Below, piece by piece: positions 21,231 through 32,951 of a stretch of DNA of 64,000 nt. The notes under the pieces are model-generated. The model had not been told where the DNA came from and did not search any database. It was given only the letters and a program-made list of their open reading frames with translations. Origin of the DNA: Ancistrus triradiatus (Eukaryota > Chordata > Actinopteri > Siluriformes > Loricariidae); contig JAJAGP010001666.1 of assembly GCA_025084515.1 (NCBI GenBank), forward strand, positions 1-64,000, in the 5' to 3' direction. Position 1 is the stretch's first letter; every line of letters starts with the position of its first letter. A program made the translations under genes and the position numbers.

Positions 21231-22661
21231 CATAATGCATTCAGAAAGTCTTCAGACCATTTCACTTTTTCACATTTTGTTATGTTGAGGCATTGTGCTA
21301 ATTAATTTTTTATTTTTTGGCCAATTTATTAAAAAGAAAAAACTATAATGTCTCATTGACGTAAGTACCCTTTAAGGACCCTTTACTATTACACCTGAAA
21401 ATTACCTCTGGGGCAATTCTCTTAATCATCTTTGAGATGTTTCTCCACCTTGACTGAAGTCCACCTGTGGTAAATTCAGGTGACTGGACATAGGCAAAAT
21501 TCAAGCAATGAGGAGGAAAGAACTGCCTGAAGAGCTCATAGTCAAGATTCTTTTGAGGCACAGATCTGGAGAAAGCTACAAAAAACTCTGAAAGTTCCCA
21601 AAAGTTCAGTGGCCTCCATAATTCTGAAATGGAAGAAGTTTGGAACAACCAGGACTATTCATAGGGTTGGCTGCCCCACAAAACTAAGTAATCAGAGCAG
21701 AATAACCTTGGTAAGAGAGGTGACCAAGGACCCAATGATCACTCTGGCTGAGCTCCAAAGATCCTCTGCACAGATGAGTGAAACTTCTAGAAGATAAACA
21801 CTCACTGCAGCACACTACAGACACAGAGTAGCTTGGAGTTTGCAAAAAAGCACCTAAAGGACCCTCAGACTGTGACAAACAAGATTCTCTGGTCTGATAA
21901 AACCAAGATTGAACTTTTAAGCCTCAATTTTAAACGTCATGTCTGGAAGAAACCATTCACTGCTCACCACCTGTCCAATACCATCCCTACAGTGAAGCAC
22001 GGTGGTGGCAGCATCATGCTGTGGGAGTGTTTTTAAGCAGCTGGAACAGGGAGACTGGTCAGGGTTGAGGGAAATCTGAATGGAGCAAAGTACAGAGATA
22101 TTCTTAATGAAAACCTGATCTAGATTGCTCGGGAGCTCCGACTGGGCCGAAGGCTCACCTTCCAACAAAACAATTGACCCCCAACACACAGTCAAGACAA
22201 CACAGGAGTGGCTAAGGGACAACTCAGTGAATGTCCTTGAGTGAACCAGCCAGAGCCCTGACTTGAACCAAGTCGAACATCTCTTGAGAGCCCTGAAATG
22301 TCTGTCCACTGACAGCCTGACAGAGCTTAGGATCTGCAGAGAAGACTGACAGAAAATCCCTAAATCCAGGTTTGCAAACCTTGTGGAATCGTCCCAATGA
22401 AGACTGGAGACTGTAATCGCTACCAAATGTCCGTCAAGTAGGTACTGAATAAAGGGTCTGAATACTGATGGCAATGCAATACTTTAGTTTTTCCTTTTCA
22501 ATAAATTTGCAAAAAATTCTAAAATTCTGTTTTCAATTTGTCATTACAGTGTACTGAGTGCAGAATGATAGGGAAATATATTTTTTATTATTTTAGCACA
22601 AGAGTGCAACATTAAAAAAATGTCAAAATAGGGAAAGGGTCTTAGGACTTTTCAGTCAGGT
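21231..22661 (+). mobile_element. Tc1-like transposon C, copy 1
   Basis: The left end reads GCATTCAGAAAGTCTTCAGACC and the right end GGAAAGGGTCTTAGGACTTTT, degenerate inverted repeats of the family. The transposase reads on plus in pieces. A second fragment of this family, inverted, is at 25978-26470. Confidence 0.8.
21480..22440 (+). pseudogene. Tc1-C transposase remnant
   Basis: Visible blocks are ILKWKKFGTTRTI with GCPTKLSNQSR (DNA-binding and GRPR-like linker, about 21615-21700), KDPMITLAELQRS, then EFAKKHLKDPQT and ILWSDKTKIELL (first catalytic Asp, with Glu changed to Lys), VWKKPFTAHHLSNTIPTVKH and GGGSIMLWECF. A stop (TAA near 22035) follows directly. Downstream the DPKHT-like region and the SQSPDLN-like region (CAGCCAGAGCCCTGACTTG, 22247) are present out of frame. 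There are several stops; it is inactive. Confidence 0.82.
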
Positions 22662-23184
22662 GCAGCTTGTAAAGACTAAGTACAACCAGTAACTAACACT
22701 GAATGTGCTAACCCACATGACCGTGGCATCTGGGCAATGTGTTCACATTCTTTGACTGTGCAGAGTGCCTCTGTCACCCTCTGGTGGTGTCTGTGTACGC
22801 AGCTGGTACTCTGACATTAAGACATATGATATATGGAGGCAACGCTGTACTAATACACATTCGGAAGATTCGGTTTTAATTTGGTTTACATTTGATAGTG
22901 TCACGGGTCGCCCCTCCTTGCCATCAGGGGGCGATCCGGACAAAGACATTTGCGGTGCTCCGCTAGACTGCGAAGCACCCGAGGGAGAAGCTAGGGCACT
23001 TACTAATATCACTTTCAGGTGGCTGGGTCACCATTTAGGCAAGGCCCTAGCTCTCCCTCACTGCGGAACATTGTTGTGGGAAAACTCCCTTATGACTGTT
23101 GTGGTGGTTATTCCTCCGCTTTTGCGTTTGTCCGTGTTCGGCGGTAAGTCCGCGTTTGTCTGTGTTTAGCGGTAAAGCCCGGTT

Positions 23185-23516
23185 CCGGCTCCTGTGCCAA
23201 CGCCGAGGTCGGTTCCTGCTCCTGTGCCAGCACCGAGGTCGTCTGCTCTCGTGCCAACTCCGAGGTCTGTTCCTGTGCCAATGCCGAGGTCGTTTGCTTC
23301 GGTGCCAGAATCGAGGTCCGTTCCTGTGCCAGCACCGAGGTCCGTTCTGGCTCCTGTGCCAGCGCCGACGTCGTCTGCTCCTGTGCCAGCACCGAGGTCC
23401 ATCCCTGTGCCAGCGCCAAGGTCTGTTCCTATGCCAGTGCCGAGGTTGTCTGTTCCTGTGCCAGCGCCGAGGGCGACCGTCCCTGTTCCAGCACCTATGC
23501 AAGAGGCCATGAGGCC
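23185..23516 (+). repeat. VPVPAPRS-coding minisatellite
   Basis: About 14 imperfect units of 15-30 bp based on TCTGTTCCTGTGCCAGCGCC GAGG encode repeats of SVPVPAPR without a stop over about 108 codons. The complementary strand is also open because of composition. Proline-rich arrays like this occur in the 3' region of some fish LTR elements. No ATG with convincing context is seen, so a real protein is uncertain. Confidence 0.7.
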
Positions 23517-23834
23517 CTGAGATGCCCTGCCGGAAGCCGTGAGTTCCATGGAGGCCGTGTGTTCCATGAAGGCCGTATGTTTGAAGGAGGCCGTTTCTTC
23601 CTTGGTGGCCGTGTGTTCCATGGAGGCCAAGAATCTAAAGAACAGTTGGAGTACCTCGCTCCCCCCTAGGGCACTTACTAGGATCACTTTCAGGTGGCCG
23701 GGACACTATTTTGGTAAGGCCCTAGCTCTCCCTCACTGCGGGGCATTGTTGTGGGAAATCTCCCTTATGACTGTTGTGGCGGTTTTTGCGGTTATTCGTC
23801 CGCTTTCGCATTTGTCCGCGCTCGGCGGTAAAGC

Positions 23835-24180
23835 CCACTTACCCTATGTTGCGCCGCTAAGTCCGTGTTTGTCCGGTAAAGCCCGGTTGTACTACGTTTT
23901 CGCGGTAAAGCCCGCTATTGTTCTGTTTAGCGGTAAAGCCCGGTCATGCTACGTGCTGTGGTAAAACCCGGTTATGTTTATGGATGCGCGGTAAATCTCG
24001 CACTGTGTAGAGGTGTTGCTGTAAAGCCCGCTTACGTTCGTGTTTTGCGGTAAAGCCCGCTGAAGTCAGCGTTTGTGCGACTAAGCCCGCCATTGCTTAA
24101 GTTTTGCAGTGAAACTCGCCTATGTTTCTGTTTAGTGGTAACGCCCGCTCGCGATTACGTTCCGTTCTGTTGAAAAGCCT
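23835..24180 (+). repeat. GCGGTAAAGCCCG tandem array in the LTR
   Basis: GCGGTAAAGCCCG(C/G) recurs roughly every 25-40 bases with variable spacers (for example 23825, 23899, 23929, 24047), with degenerate units between. It is an imperfect minisatellite inside the LTR-like 3' part. The first duplicated block keeps one or two units (23140-23180). Confidence 0.7.
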
Positions 24181-24265
24181 GTTTATTCCTTTCAATAAAG
24201 AAAGATGGTCATTACAATTGAACTTGCATACGTCTCCTGCTTGCCAGTAAGGCCACGTCGTGACA

Positions 24266-25257
24266 GATAGCAAGAATATTTAATGGCAATTAGTGCTAAA
24301 TCTGTGTCATTGCAGGTACTAAATTGTCTAACTACATCAAATTAATTAGCTAATTAACACACATTTCTTACATCGACATCGATGTGTACAGCAGGAAATC
24401 TCCTACTTTGGCAGGTTTGTACTCTGACTCTTTGTTGTCTAATGTGATGGATTAGAATAGAGATGTAGTTATTTATAATTATAATAGTCGACAATTGGTG
24501 ATGACAGTTATTTAATGTTGTTTTAACTTTGTCATGATGTATTAAAGTAAAGCCCTTGATAACTGGAAGGATATATACCTCTATGAAAGCAATTATCTGA
24601 AAAAATTCAAATTTTAACTACTGTAGCTCACCTCAGACGCCAGAAAAACCATCTAGAAAAATCTGTCTTTTTCTGTTCTTTTGTGAAATAATTACATAGA
24701 CATAAGTATTTGGAGACAAAATCTGCAGCATCTCCAAACTTCAATAACTGTACATAATGGCAGACCACTGACGTAACACTGTACAAATGCTTTTCTTTTG
24801 CTCTGAGAATTAATTAAATCTACTTTTAATGACTGTGTCCTAGTTTGATGGATATACAGCTTGTTATTCTATTCAGCAAGGTATGGCATTTATAATGTCA
24901 GAATTTTAATAATAAAAGCATGGGCTCCGGAGAGTTTGAGATTGCAAGGTTGCTAATCTGAGCATTTATTCATTCATTTTTCTTCTTCCCTTGTTTGTGC
25001 AAGAAATAAGACAATATTTTCATGGCCATTAAGCTATATGGGCAGTCATTAAAACAGTCATTACTATCAGCCTTGATAAAGTTGAAGTAGGTTTCATTCA
25101 GTATGCTGTACTTTGAAAGGAAAACTTCCCTAAATGCAAAACATCAGTGACACATTTTAAGGGTATTTAGACTGTTAAGAATATATTGTCTTTGTCATAG
25201 ATTTCTTAGTCCATTTTTAATAACAAAAACGAGGTTTATGACAGCACAAGCCCACTA
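24266..25257. other. No gene or clear repeat seen
   Basis: AT-rich, no domain-bearing frame and no repeat boundary recognised. Confidence 0.4.
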
Positions 25258-25392
25258 TAAAACAGCAAAGGCTGGCATGTTTGCCTGATATGTTGGTTGA
25301 ATGCTGGTATGCTTGTCACTTAGCAATACCTTACACATTATGTGTTAGCAATACCTTACGCATTCTCAAGCTGGCCTTTGCTGTTTTCCAGA
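25258..25392. mobile_element. Small TIR element (~135 bp)
   Basis: Ends AAAACAGCAAAGGCTGGC and GCTGGCCTTTGCTGTTTT are inverted repeats. The interior holds a local duplication (TTAGCAATACCTTAC twice). It is MITE-like; no other copy is seen in the window. Confidence 0.6.
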
Positions 25393-25977
25393 AAGGAAAG
25401 CCTTTACATCTAAAAAAGCTCAAATGAGAACTGGATGTTAGCAATGCAGTTGCAATGAAACCACTTAACTTTGACCCTATTCACCTAGAGCAACCTGTGA
25501 CAGTATAAAATTCACTCTTGGCATGGTGTAACATGAGCAAGGCTAAACAGCCGTGTGTTTAAATCTGCTATTCTCAGGAGATCTTATATCATTATTTCCT
25601 ACAGAGTAATATCATCACAATCTTTAAATCATCCCTAAGATTTTATCCTCACCACCTAATATAAGCTGGGCTCCCAAATATTGCTTTACATTATTCATAT
25701 AATAACATAACTTGTATATAAAGTATATAAATGTATGATTTATATACTTGGGCTGTTGGCAAGCTTCATGTCACCTCAAGTGTTTATAACAAGTGATGAG
25801 AAACATTATATTTCAGCAGCAAATGTGAACACGACTTTCACATCAAACATGCCAAAGTCAAAGGCTGTTGATGAAACAACAGCTTGGGTAGAAGCCCTGT
25901 TCAAGCATTTTTCTTCAAACCAAAGTCCTTGTTAATCACTATATCTATTACTATTACTGCTATATCATTGCTGTATA
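25393..25977. other. No gene seen
   Basis: AT-rich; the short open frame at 25735-25935 has no recognised domain. Confidence 0.35.
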
Positions 25978-26470
25978 GATTCAAAAAGTGTTCAGAATCC
26001 TTCATCGTTTGCACTTTACTGTGTTGTAGTTTGCCATATTGAGTCTACACTCAGTAATCCATAATGACAATGTGGAAAGTGTTTTTTTAAAGAATCTGTG
26101 CAAATTTGTTAAAGATCAGAATGTACAATTCCGCATTTATAGAAGTATTAAGTCCTTTGATTCAGTGCTTTGTAAAATACATTTTGACAGCACTCAGAGC
26201 CTTCAGTCTTCTTGCGTATCTACAAACTTTGCATAAACGTATTTGTGCAGTTTATTCCGTTCTTCCTGGCAGATCCTCTCAAGCTCTGTCAGTCTGAATG
26301 GGAAGTGTCTGTGAACTGTCATCATCAGGTCTCTCCAGAGCTATTCTTTGTGGTTTAAGCCTGGACTTTGGCTAGGCCACTCAAGGACAGTCAGAGAATG
26401 TTTTCTCCAGGTCCTTGTCATTGTCACTGTCTGAGGTTCCATCCATTCTGGAACAGGCTTTCTTTAACTC
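25978..26470 (-). mobile_element. Tc1-C fragment, copy 2
   Basis: GATTCAAAAAGTGTTCAGAA (TIR), TTCTTCCTGGCAGATCCTCT, CTGTGAACTGTCATCATCAG and GACTTTGGCTAGGCCACTCA are the minus-strand 3' part of the Tc1-C family (including the EWPSQSPDLN-like region). It is truncated before the N-terminal half. Confidence 0.75.
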
Positions 26471-28111
26471 TATGAGCTCTAAGCTAATCCTTACTGTTTT
26501 AGGAAATTACAATTTCAAAGAATATACATGAGATAATCAAACAGTCCACCGGCTACCCAGCTATGGTATGTTATTGCTAACAGAGTCTTGCTATTCATGT
26601 ATTTGGCCATTTTTTGATCAACAATTTACCATGCGCTATGGGTGGGAATCGATAGGCACCTCACGATTTGGTTACAATTCCGAATCCCGATTAATTGATT
26701 AACTGATTATTGATGCATCTTGATGCACCTTTTTTTCTATACAGGATTTTTTTCTCACAGTGATTCCATGACTTTGGTTTTGGTATTGTAGATTGTGGGG
26801 ATCTCTGTGTCAGTAATGCCGGCCTTACATCACATGACTTTTCAAATGATTTCACTGCCTCAGACAAATTTCAGAATAAAATCATAATTCTTGCTAGAGT
26901 TACATCATGCTTGTGTCATCTCGATCATTTGATCACTTGAATTCAACAGAAATTGAAAGATAAAGCAGATTGTCGTTTAGTTTATCTGACCTGTTGATCA
27001 GCTGAAACTGCAAGAGAGAACATGTACAGTAGTCTATGTGTATTGAAATTTAAAACTAAGATATGATATCAGTATAAACAGTCCATTCCAACACAATGCT
27101 GATTTGTGCTGCTTATTCCAAATGGGGGTCCTCATGGTTGCTTTACCACATGACAGTACCATTTGGAAAGAGCAAGTTCTGCTCTTTCTTAGCATATGTG
27201 TTGTGTCCTTCTACAGGAAGGTCCGTATGTGCAACACAATTAAGTGTGCAAAAAGGGAAAGGTGTCCAATGCTTTCAAATACAGGAACACTCTCCGAACT
27301 CTCCGAAGATGAATATCACAGTCTGTATAATCAGTGTTCAGCAAACAACTGTACAAACAGCAATATCCTTCGAAACAAGCAAGTCCAGTCAAAAAGCACT
27401 ACAAACAGAGATATTGAAAAAATCTAAAGGAATGGACGCGTATTAATTTCATCAAAATACAGCAATGTTCACATTATGCTGAATATCAGCACTGCAAAGC
27501 CCAGTTTCATTCAACCTTTCTATTATTACCAGGGACACTACCTAACAAAAGAAGTTATTCCTTTTTTTATCATGAACATAGGGGTAAGGATTATCCAAGC
27601 ATCGCACGAACATAAATGAAACACGGAAGGCATTTAGCACGATGGGAGACCCAGATTGCCATGAAATTATTAAAAACAGGAAGCCAACAGGGTAAAATGT
27701 TATAGAAAAGATGTGGTGTGGGTGCGTGTGTGTGTGTGTGTGGTGTGTGGTTTCGTTCTCTGGAAACCAATTCAGTTTAATTAGATCTACACCACAGGCC
27801 TTACTATTAAATAGAATGCTCATGTTAAAAACTTACATTTTTGTTTTGAGGGTAAGTATAGGCTATGGGTGTGAAATTTTCCTCTAGATACTTAAAAGAA
27901 ATCCATAAAAACCTCTATAACTAAACAAAAAAATGATAAAAAAAACTACATCCATAAAAACTAAAATAAGAAAATATATCACACCACTCTAGTCCCTGAA
28001 TTCACTGCTGGTTAAATTTCAGTAATAGTTTCATAATCTTGGCACAAGCAACACATAAATATTATTTTGCACCTCTTTCAGTACAAGGACCACAACCCAC
28101 TATGTTTGAGA

Positions 28112-28116
<5 letters not shown>
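26471..28116. other. No gene; small repeat remnants
   Basis: At 26640-26725, GGTGGGAATCGATAGGCACC and CGATTAATTGATTAACTG resemble the end of a nonautonomous hAT-type repeat. A (TG)n run lies at 27723-27750. The plus frames at 27096-27446 have no recognised domain. Confidence 0.35.

Positions 28117-28158
<42 letters not shown>
28117..28158. repeat. (AG)n microsatellite
   Basis: An uninterrupted run of about 21 AG dinucleotides. Confidence 0.95.
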
Positions 28159-28159
<1 letters not shown>

Positions 28160-28247
28160 TGTTGAATGAGTTGAATGAGGGTGGAGGATTAATAGTCACT
28201 GCATTATAAAGAATTTTACATTTTTAAATAAACCTACTGTATTGGCA

Positions 28248-28660
28248 TACAGGCCCCTACACAATTATTAGGACCCCTAGTAAATACGAGTAAAATTAGT
28301 TATAAGAATTGCACCTTTTGGTGAATTAACTAAATTCAACCTTTTCCTTAATCCTCTCCTATAACATTTTATAAAATTGGAGAATAGAGAGCAGGGAATA
28401 TGAGACCATTCCTGATTATAGAATCACTGCAGATCGTTCATGCGTCCTAGGTTATCTCTTGTGCTCGTTCATTAGCTTACCCAACAGGTTTCGTGTGGGG
28501 TTTAGTTCAGAGGACTGAGATGGCCGTAGCAGCAGCTTGATTCTGTGTTCAGCAAACCATTTTTGTGTTGATCTGGAAATCATATATTTGATATATGAAT
28601 TATTGTCCTATTTTTAGTTTATTGGGAGATGCAGACAGTTTGTGATTTAGCAGGTACAAG
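28248..28660 (-). mobile_element. Tc1-like fragment F
   Basis: ACACAATTATTAGGACCCC at the left, then GAGGACTGAGATGGCC, AGCAAACCATTTTTGTGTTG and TGAATTATTGTCCT follow the antisense of a Tc1-family transposase C-terminus (SPDLNPI to the stop). It is truncated, with no complete transposase. Confidence 0.6.
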
Positions 28661-29679
28661 CCCAAACTAAAGAAAATTGCGTATAGGGCTGTGACCGTGT
28701 TGAGCTCATCACCGACATCACCACATTTAGTATTTATTTATAAAATGGATAGTTCCAGCTCTAAGATCTGATTGCCTGAGCCACATGAATTAACAATGGA
28801 AGAAACAGAAACTCTAGCTCCAAAATTTATGTTGAGCTCTTATCAACAAGCAGACTATGCTGGCGGAAGAATAGCTTATAGTGAATATTATTTTAAATAA
28901 ATTCTTGTCACCATTTATAAAGGCAATAAGAACAAATGAAGTTGTGTGTTATCATGATTAGATCACGAGTAAAGAACAGACTTAACTCCGTTTCGCATCA
29001 GAACCCACTTCCCTGCGATTTAAAGCATCGCCTATTGGCTTATTGCCTTCATTTATTAGTTTATTTATTTATTGCTTGTGAAGGTTACATGAGAGCATAT
29101 GGTGTGTGATATGAACTATCAGCTACCATCAAATATTGTTTAGTTACCATCGTTGACTCCTATTTTCACGGGCTTGACACAAAGCCTTTCAGATGTTGAT
29201 CAGTTCAGCTTCACAAACAAGGGGAAGAGCCCACAATATAAATGGGTGATTTCTTTTATTGTGTCTGTTCATTATTCATTGGGACAAACGGGACAAACAA
29301 GCTCAATTCCCTCTTCTGCCGAAGGTTCCTAGGCGTGACCTTATGCGCTTTGAGCACTGCCTTGGAACGTGTATTCAGTGAATCCTTCAACACTGACATG
29401 CTGTTTCGATTCTCCCTTAAATCTGACAGCATGAATGTGTTGGTTTTCCTGGCATGACACATGTAGATGGAAAGCCAGCAGAATATGGCATTTCACGTTA
29501 GCGGCCCAGTAGCTGCTCACACTGCACTTAACCTGAAAGCCCAGGCACAGTATGGAGCGATCACACCAGTCAATCAAACAGGACTTAAGGGGTTAAACGT
29601 GCTCGGACATGGTACAACTCACCTAGCGTGACTATACCCTTACTGTACTTACTACTTAATACATGTTCCTGTGAGACAT
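28661..29679. other. No gene seen
   Basis: AT-rich. Overlapping frames at 29242-29577 on both strands show no domain I know. Confidence 0.35.
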
Positions 29680-29830
29680 GTGATTTAAGTGTCTTTGAAC
29701 GTGGCATGAAATGCTATTTCAGAAACTGCTCATCTGCTGGGAGTTTCACACACAGCCTTCTCTAGGGCTTACAGAGAATGGTCTGAAAGAGAGAAAATAT
29801 CCATTAGATTATGGGCAAGATAAATGGGCA
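29680..29830 (+). mobile_element. Tc1-like fragment G (N-terminal region)
   Basis: GTGTCTTTGAACGTGGCATG (FERGM), TCAGAAACTGCTCATCTGCT, GCTTACAGAGAATGGTCTGA and AAGAGAGAAAATATCCA match the helix-turn-helix start of a Tc1-type transposase. Part of the middle is deleted. About 150 bp survives. Confidence 0.7.
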
Positions 29831-30705
29831 AGAGGTGACTAATTTTCTTCTGACTAAACTTCAGAAGATCTTAACTTGATGATTTTCTTTTCACAGCATT
29901 CTTTAAAGCATGAATGACAAGTCTCCTGCATCTCCTGTGTCTAAAACACCCCAGTCTGTCTCAAACACCACCACTGGTTTCGTTATCGTTGTTACAGATT
30001 CTTTAGTACTGCGGTATGTCAATTAAAATGCAGCCAGAGTGCATAAATCTTGCCATCCTCCACCATGTTATTAGCAGGTCTTACATGTGTACAGCAGTTC
30101 TGTCCAGTCTCAGACACTGGTTAACTGTACCAGTTTTACAGCAAAGCCCACACCATCTAGCTAGCTGCAGGAGTACAGGTAGGGTCAAATCTTTAGACAT
30201 ATTTATACCATCACATATTATACACTACCATCAACCCCCTTTACAGTAATTAATACCAACTGCAGGGGAGTCCCACGGAACAACTTGGAAATAAATCATG
30301 TACTTTGTTCATGTACTTTGCCACTGAAGCAAAGCAATATTAATCAATCATTTTAATGTTTCCAATGGACTCCAACTGCATTCTCAGGCTATAGTCCCTT
30401 CAGCATATGGTTCCCTCCACTTCACTTCCATGAACAACTGATGCTTTCAGCGCTATCCCTGCAATTCTGAAATAGGTACTCTCTGAGGAAGTAACAATTA
30501 AGATAAATGGTTCTGTACTTTTGCTCCCTGCAAATCACTGATGATCACGGATTTCCATGAAACACAGGCACAGTGGTACATAATTTGAGAACAGGCATGT
30601 TGTTACCTCTTGTTGTTGCTGTTTTTGATTTTTGGCCCATATGATTCAATATATTTTACGTAATACACAAAAGTACAAAGTAAAACGTGCTTCACTCCCT
30701 GCCCT
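29831..30705. other. No gene seen
   Basis: AT-rich; possible leader of the element starting at 30706, but no TIR was found. Confidence 0.35.
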
Positions 30706-31720
30706 ATAAAAAGGCTCTCAGATGATACTTTTGGGTAGTCTACCTCTAGGTGAGAGATTGTTGACTGCTAGACATGCCTCAATGATGCACTGAAAGAAAT
30801 TTTGCCCAGTTGACACATTTTGAGAGGTGGCACATCATTGGACAGAGAGAAGCAGGATGGTTGTTTTGACAAAATACTTGCCATCTAGGCTGTTCAGACC
30901 TAGCTGTTAGGTGTTGGGAGCAGTGGTTCTGTGAGGGCATGAACACATGGCGAATAGGCTCCGGACGACCCAGACAGATCACCAGTAGAGAGGATCATTT
31001 GATCTGCCGACAAGCATGAGCAGCTCCCACAGTTTCCACCATCCAGACACAGGTGATACATTCTGCCCAAATAATTTCCAGGAGCTTAGCAGAAGGAAAT
31101 TTGTTGTCACAGCACCCATTACATGTACTGCCACTGTCACCTTAGTTTGAAGTGGTGTCATGAACAACAAACCTGGACTGCTATGGATGGAACCATATCG
31201 TCTTTTGTGACAAATCCAGGTTCTGTTAGGGATCCAATGATGGTTGGGTTTTTAGTATGCTTAGTGAGCACTTCAATGCTGCCCTTGCTGTGAGGCGAAA
31301 CATTGCCCCAGCTGCTGGTGTGATGATCTAGGGAGCCATCAAATACGATAGTCAGTCAACCCTAGTAGTGATACAAGGGACACTAACAATTCAGTGAAAT
31401 ATGAAGGATATCCTGAGCCATGTGTTGCCTCTCATGGTAGGGCTTCCAACTGAAATTTTTCACACATCAAGGCTTCCCCAGGAATGTCTCTGCCAGATTG
31501 CAACACTCCCATGACCTGCCCAGTCACCAGATTTATTGTCAATCAAGCCTTTATGGGACCAGGTGGGATGTCAGCTTCAGCAACTTAAGAGTGTGCAGGA
31601 CCTACAGGCCCAGCTGCAACATCTGTGGGCAAAATATGCCAAAGAATACCATACAGAATCTGTATGGCTCTATGACCAACCATATCTAATCTTGTATCCA
31701 GGCTAGAGGCAGCCCAACAG
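30706..31720 (+). mobile_element. Tc3-like transposon D, copy 1
   Basis: Begins TATAAAAAGGCTCTCAGATG, matching (inverted) the outer part of the copy ending near 63720. The plus strand holds a broken transposase: HIIGQREAGWLF, SGRPRQITSREDHLI (linker), HIVFCDKSRFC with the first catalytic Asp, SNDGWV, PAAGVMI with stop, QGTLTIQ, and PAQSPDLLSIKPLWDQ, where the third acidic residue reads Lys. Several stops (for example after SRFC) make it inactive. Confidence 0.82.
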
Positions 31721-32329
31721 GGTACTAGTGCCTCCTTTTAATTGTACTGTTTTAATTGTCTGTTCACTGAACACAACAAGCCTAAAATGACTGTACAGCC
31801 ATCTTTCTCACTAACCATGTTTGATTAGCAGCTAATCTGATTACTGTGAAAATGATGCATGACTGCATGTGTGCGCACCCAAAAACTCACACAAATGCCT
31901 ACAAATATACAAAATTAAAAATGCAAAGCAAAAGTGAAAATATCAAAAAGATGTAAAAAATATTGAATTAACTACACAGTTAACAAATACACTAACATTA
32001 TTCAGCACTGCTGAGTAGTTCAAACTTTTTTCATTATCCCCATTATGTCTCAATTAATACATTTACTGCTTTCTTTTATTCAAACCTAGTTGCCTCAACC
32101 CTGTACATCCAATTTATATTCTGTTTGTTCCAGAAATCTACCAACTGTGGAATATCACTACAATTGCAATTAGACGATTATGTAATAATTGTGACAGCCC
32201 TGATGCCATATTTTAAATCCATCATGCTGGTTCAGTGCACCACAAACACAGCAGAATCTATTAAATAGAAATATGATTAAATTAATATGATACAATACTG
32301 ACAAACATGGATCGTCACAGGTACAGAAC
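31721..32329. other. No gene seen
   Basis: AT-rich flank; no recognised repeat. Confidence 0.35.
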
Positions 32330-32951
32330 GTTTGCAATGGATATGGACATCAATATTTGAGAACCTGTTTTTTTTCTTGGTCTGCCAGTTCGGGAGTTCC
32401 TTAACTAGAACTGTGCCTGTGGTCTTCCATTGCCTCACTATGTTCCTCACAGTGGAAACTGACAGCTGAAATCTCTGAGAGAGCTTTTCCCTTTCCCTGA
32501 ACCATGATGTTGAACAACCTTTGTTTTCAGGCCATTTGAGAGGTTGTTTTGAGGGCTCCCATGTTGCCACTCTTCAGAGAAGATGCAAAGAGGAGAAAAA
32601 CTTCCAACCTGGCCACCTTAAACACTTTCTCATAGTTGGATTTCATTGTGTATGTAGATCAGGGTCAATGAGCTTACAAAACAAATTTTGTGTTCCCATA
32701 ATTAGTGCTAAAGGTATTCGAATGACAAGAAATGGTGCCAAATTTATGCACCTGCCTAATTTTGTTTTTTGATTGAATAATTATGCACACTTTCTGTAAA
32801 ACCTATAAACTTAATTTCACTTCTTCAAAATATCACGGTGTTCATCTGCTATATGATATATTTACCTGAAATTGCTGAGCTGGACAACCAATGATTTATA
32901 AAGAAAAATCATGAAAATTATCAGGGGTGCCCAAACTTTTTCATACGACTG
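32330..32951 (-). mobile_element. Tc1-like fragment E
   Basis: The right end GTGCCCAAACTTTTTCATACGACTG is a TIR followed by TA. The minus strand reads LSQRFQLSVSTVRNIVRQW, KTTGTVLVKE, a helix-turn-helix region of a Tc1-type transposase. The start codon region is frameshifted (ATGGGAGCC at about 32562). The left part past the linker is lost. Confidence 0.78.

Larger units (their letters stand above)
22899..24265 (+). mobile_element. Rearranged LTR element with proline-rich repeats
   Basis: Ends TGTCACGGGTCGCC and CACGTCGTGACA (TGTCACG/CGTGACA inverted) are flanked by the 5-bp target duplication GATAG (22894-22898, 24266-24270). AATAAA lies at about 24195. A block of about 190 bp (CTAGGGCACTTACTA to GCGGTAAAGCCCGGTT) occurs twice, at about 22993-23178 and 23665-23899, separated by the proline-rich array. 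It is either a deleted LTR retrotransposon with truncated LTRs or one LTR with an internal duplication. There is no gag or pol. Confidence 0.75.

Noticed and set aside
23047..23502. Arg/His/Trp-rich minus-strand open frame
   Set aside because: Reverse reading of the proline-rich minisatellite; open only because of repeat composition.
23835..24180. CRISPR-like repeat-spacer pattern
   Set aside because: Short degenerate words with irregular spacing inside a eukaryotic LTR; no cas genes and a teleost context.
29242..29577. Overlapping open frames on both strands as a gene
   Set aside because: No domain on either strand and no splice signals that would support an exon.
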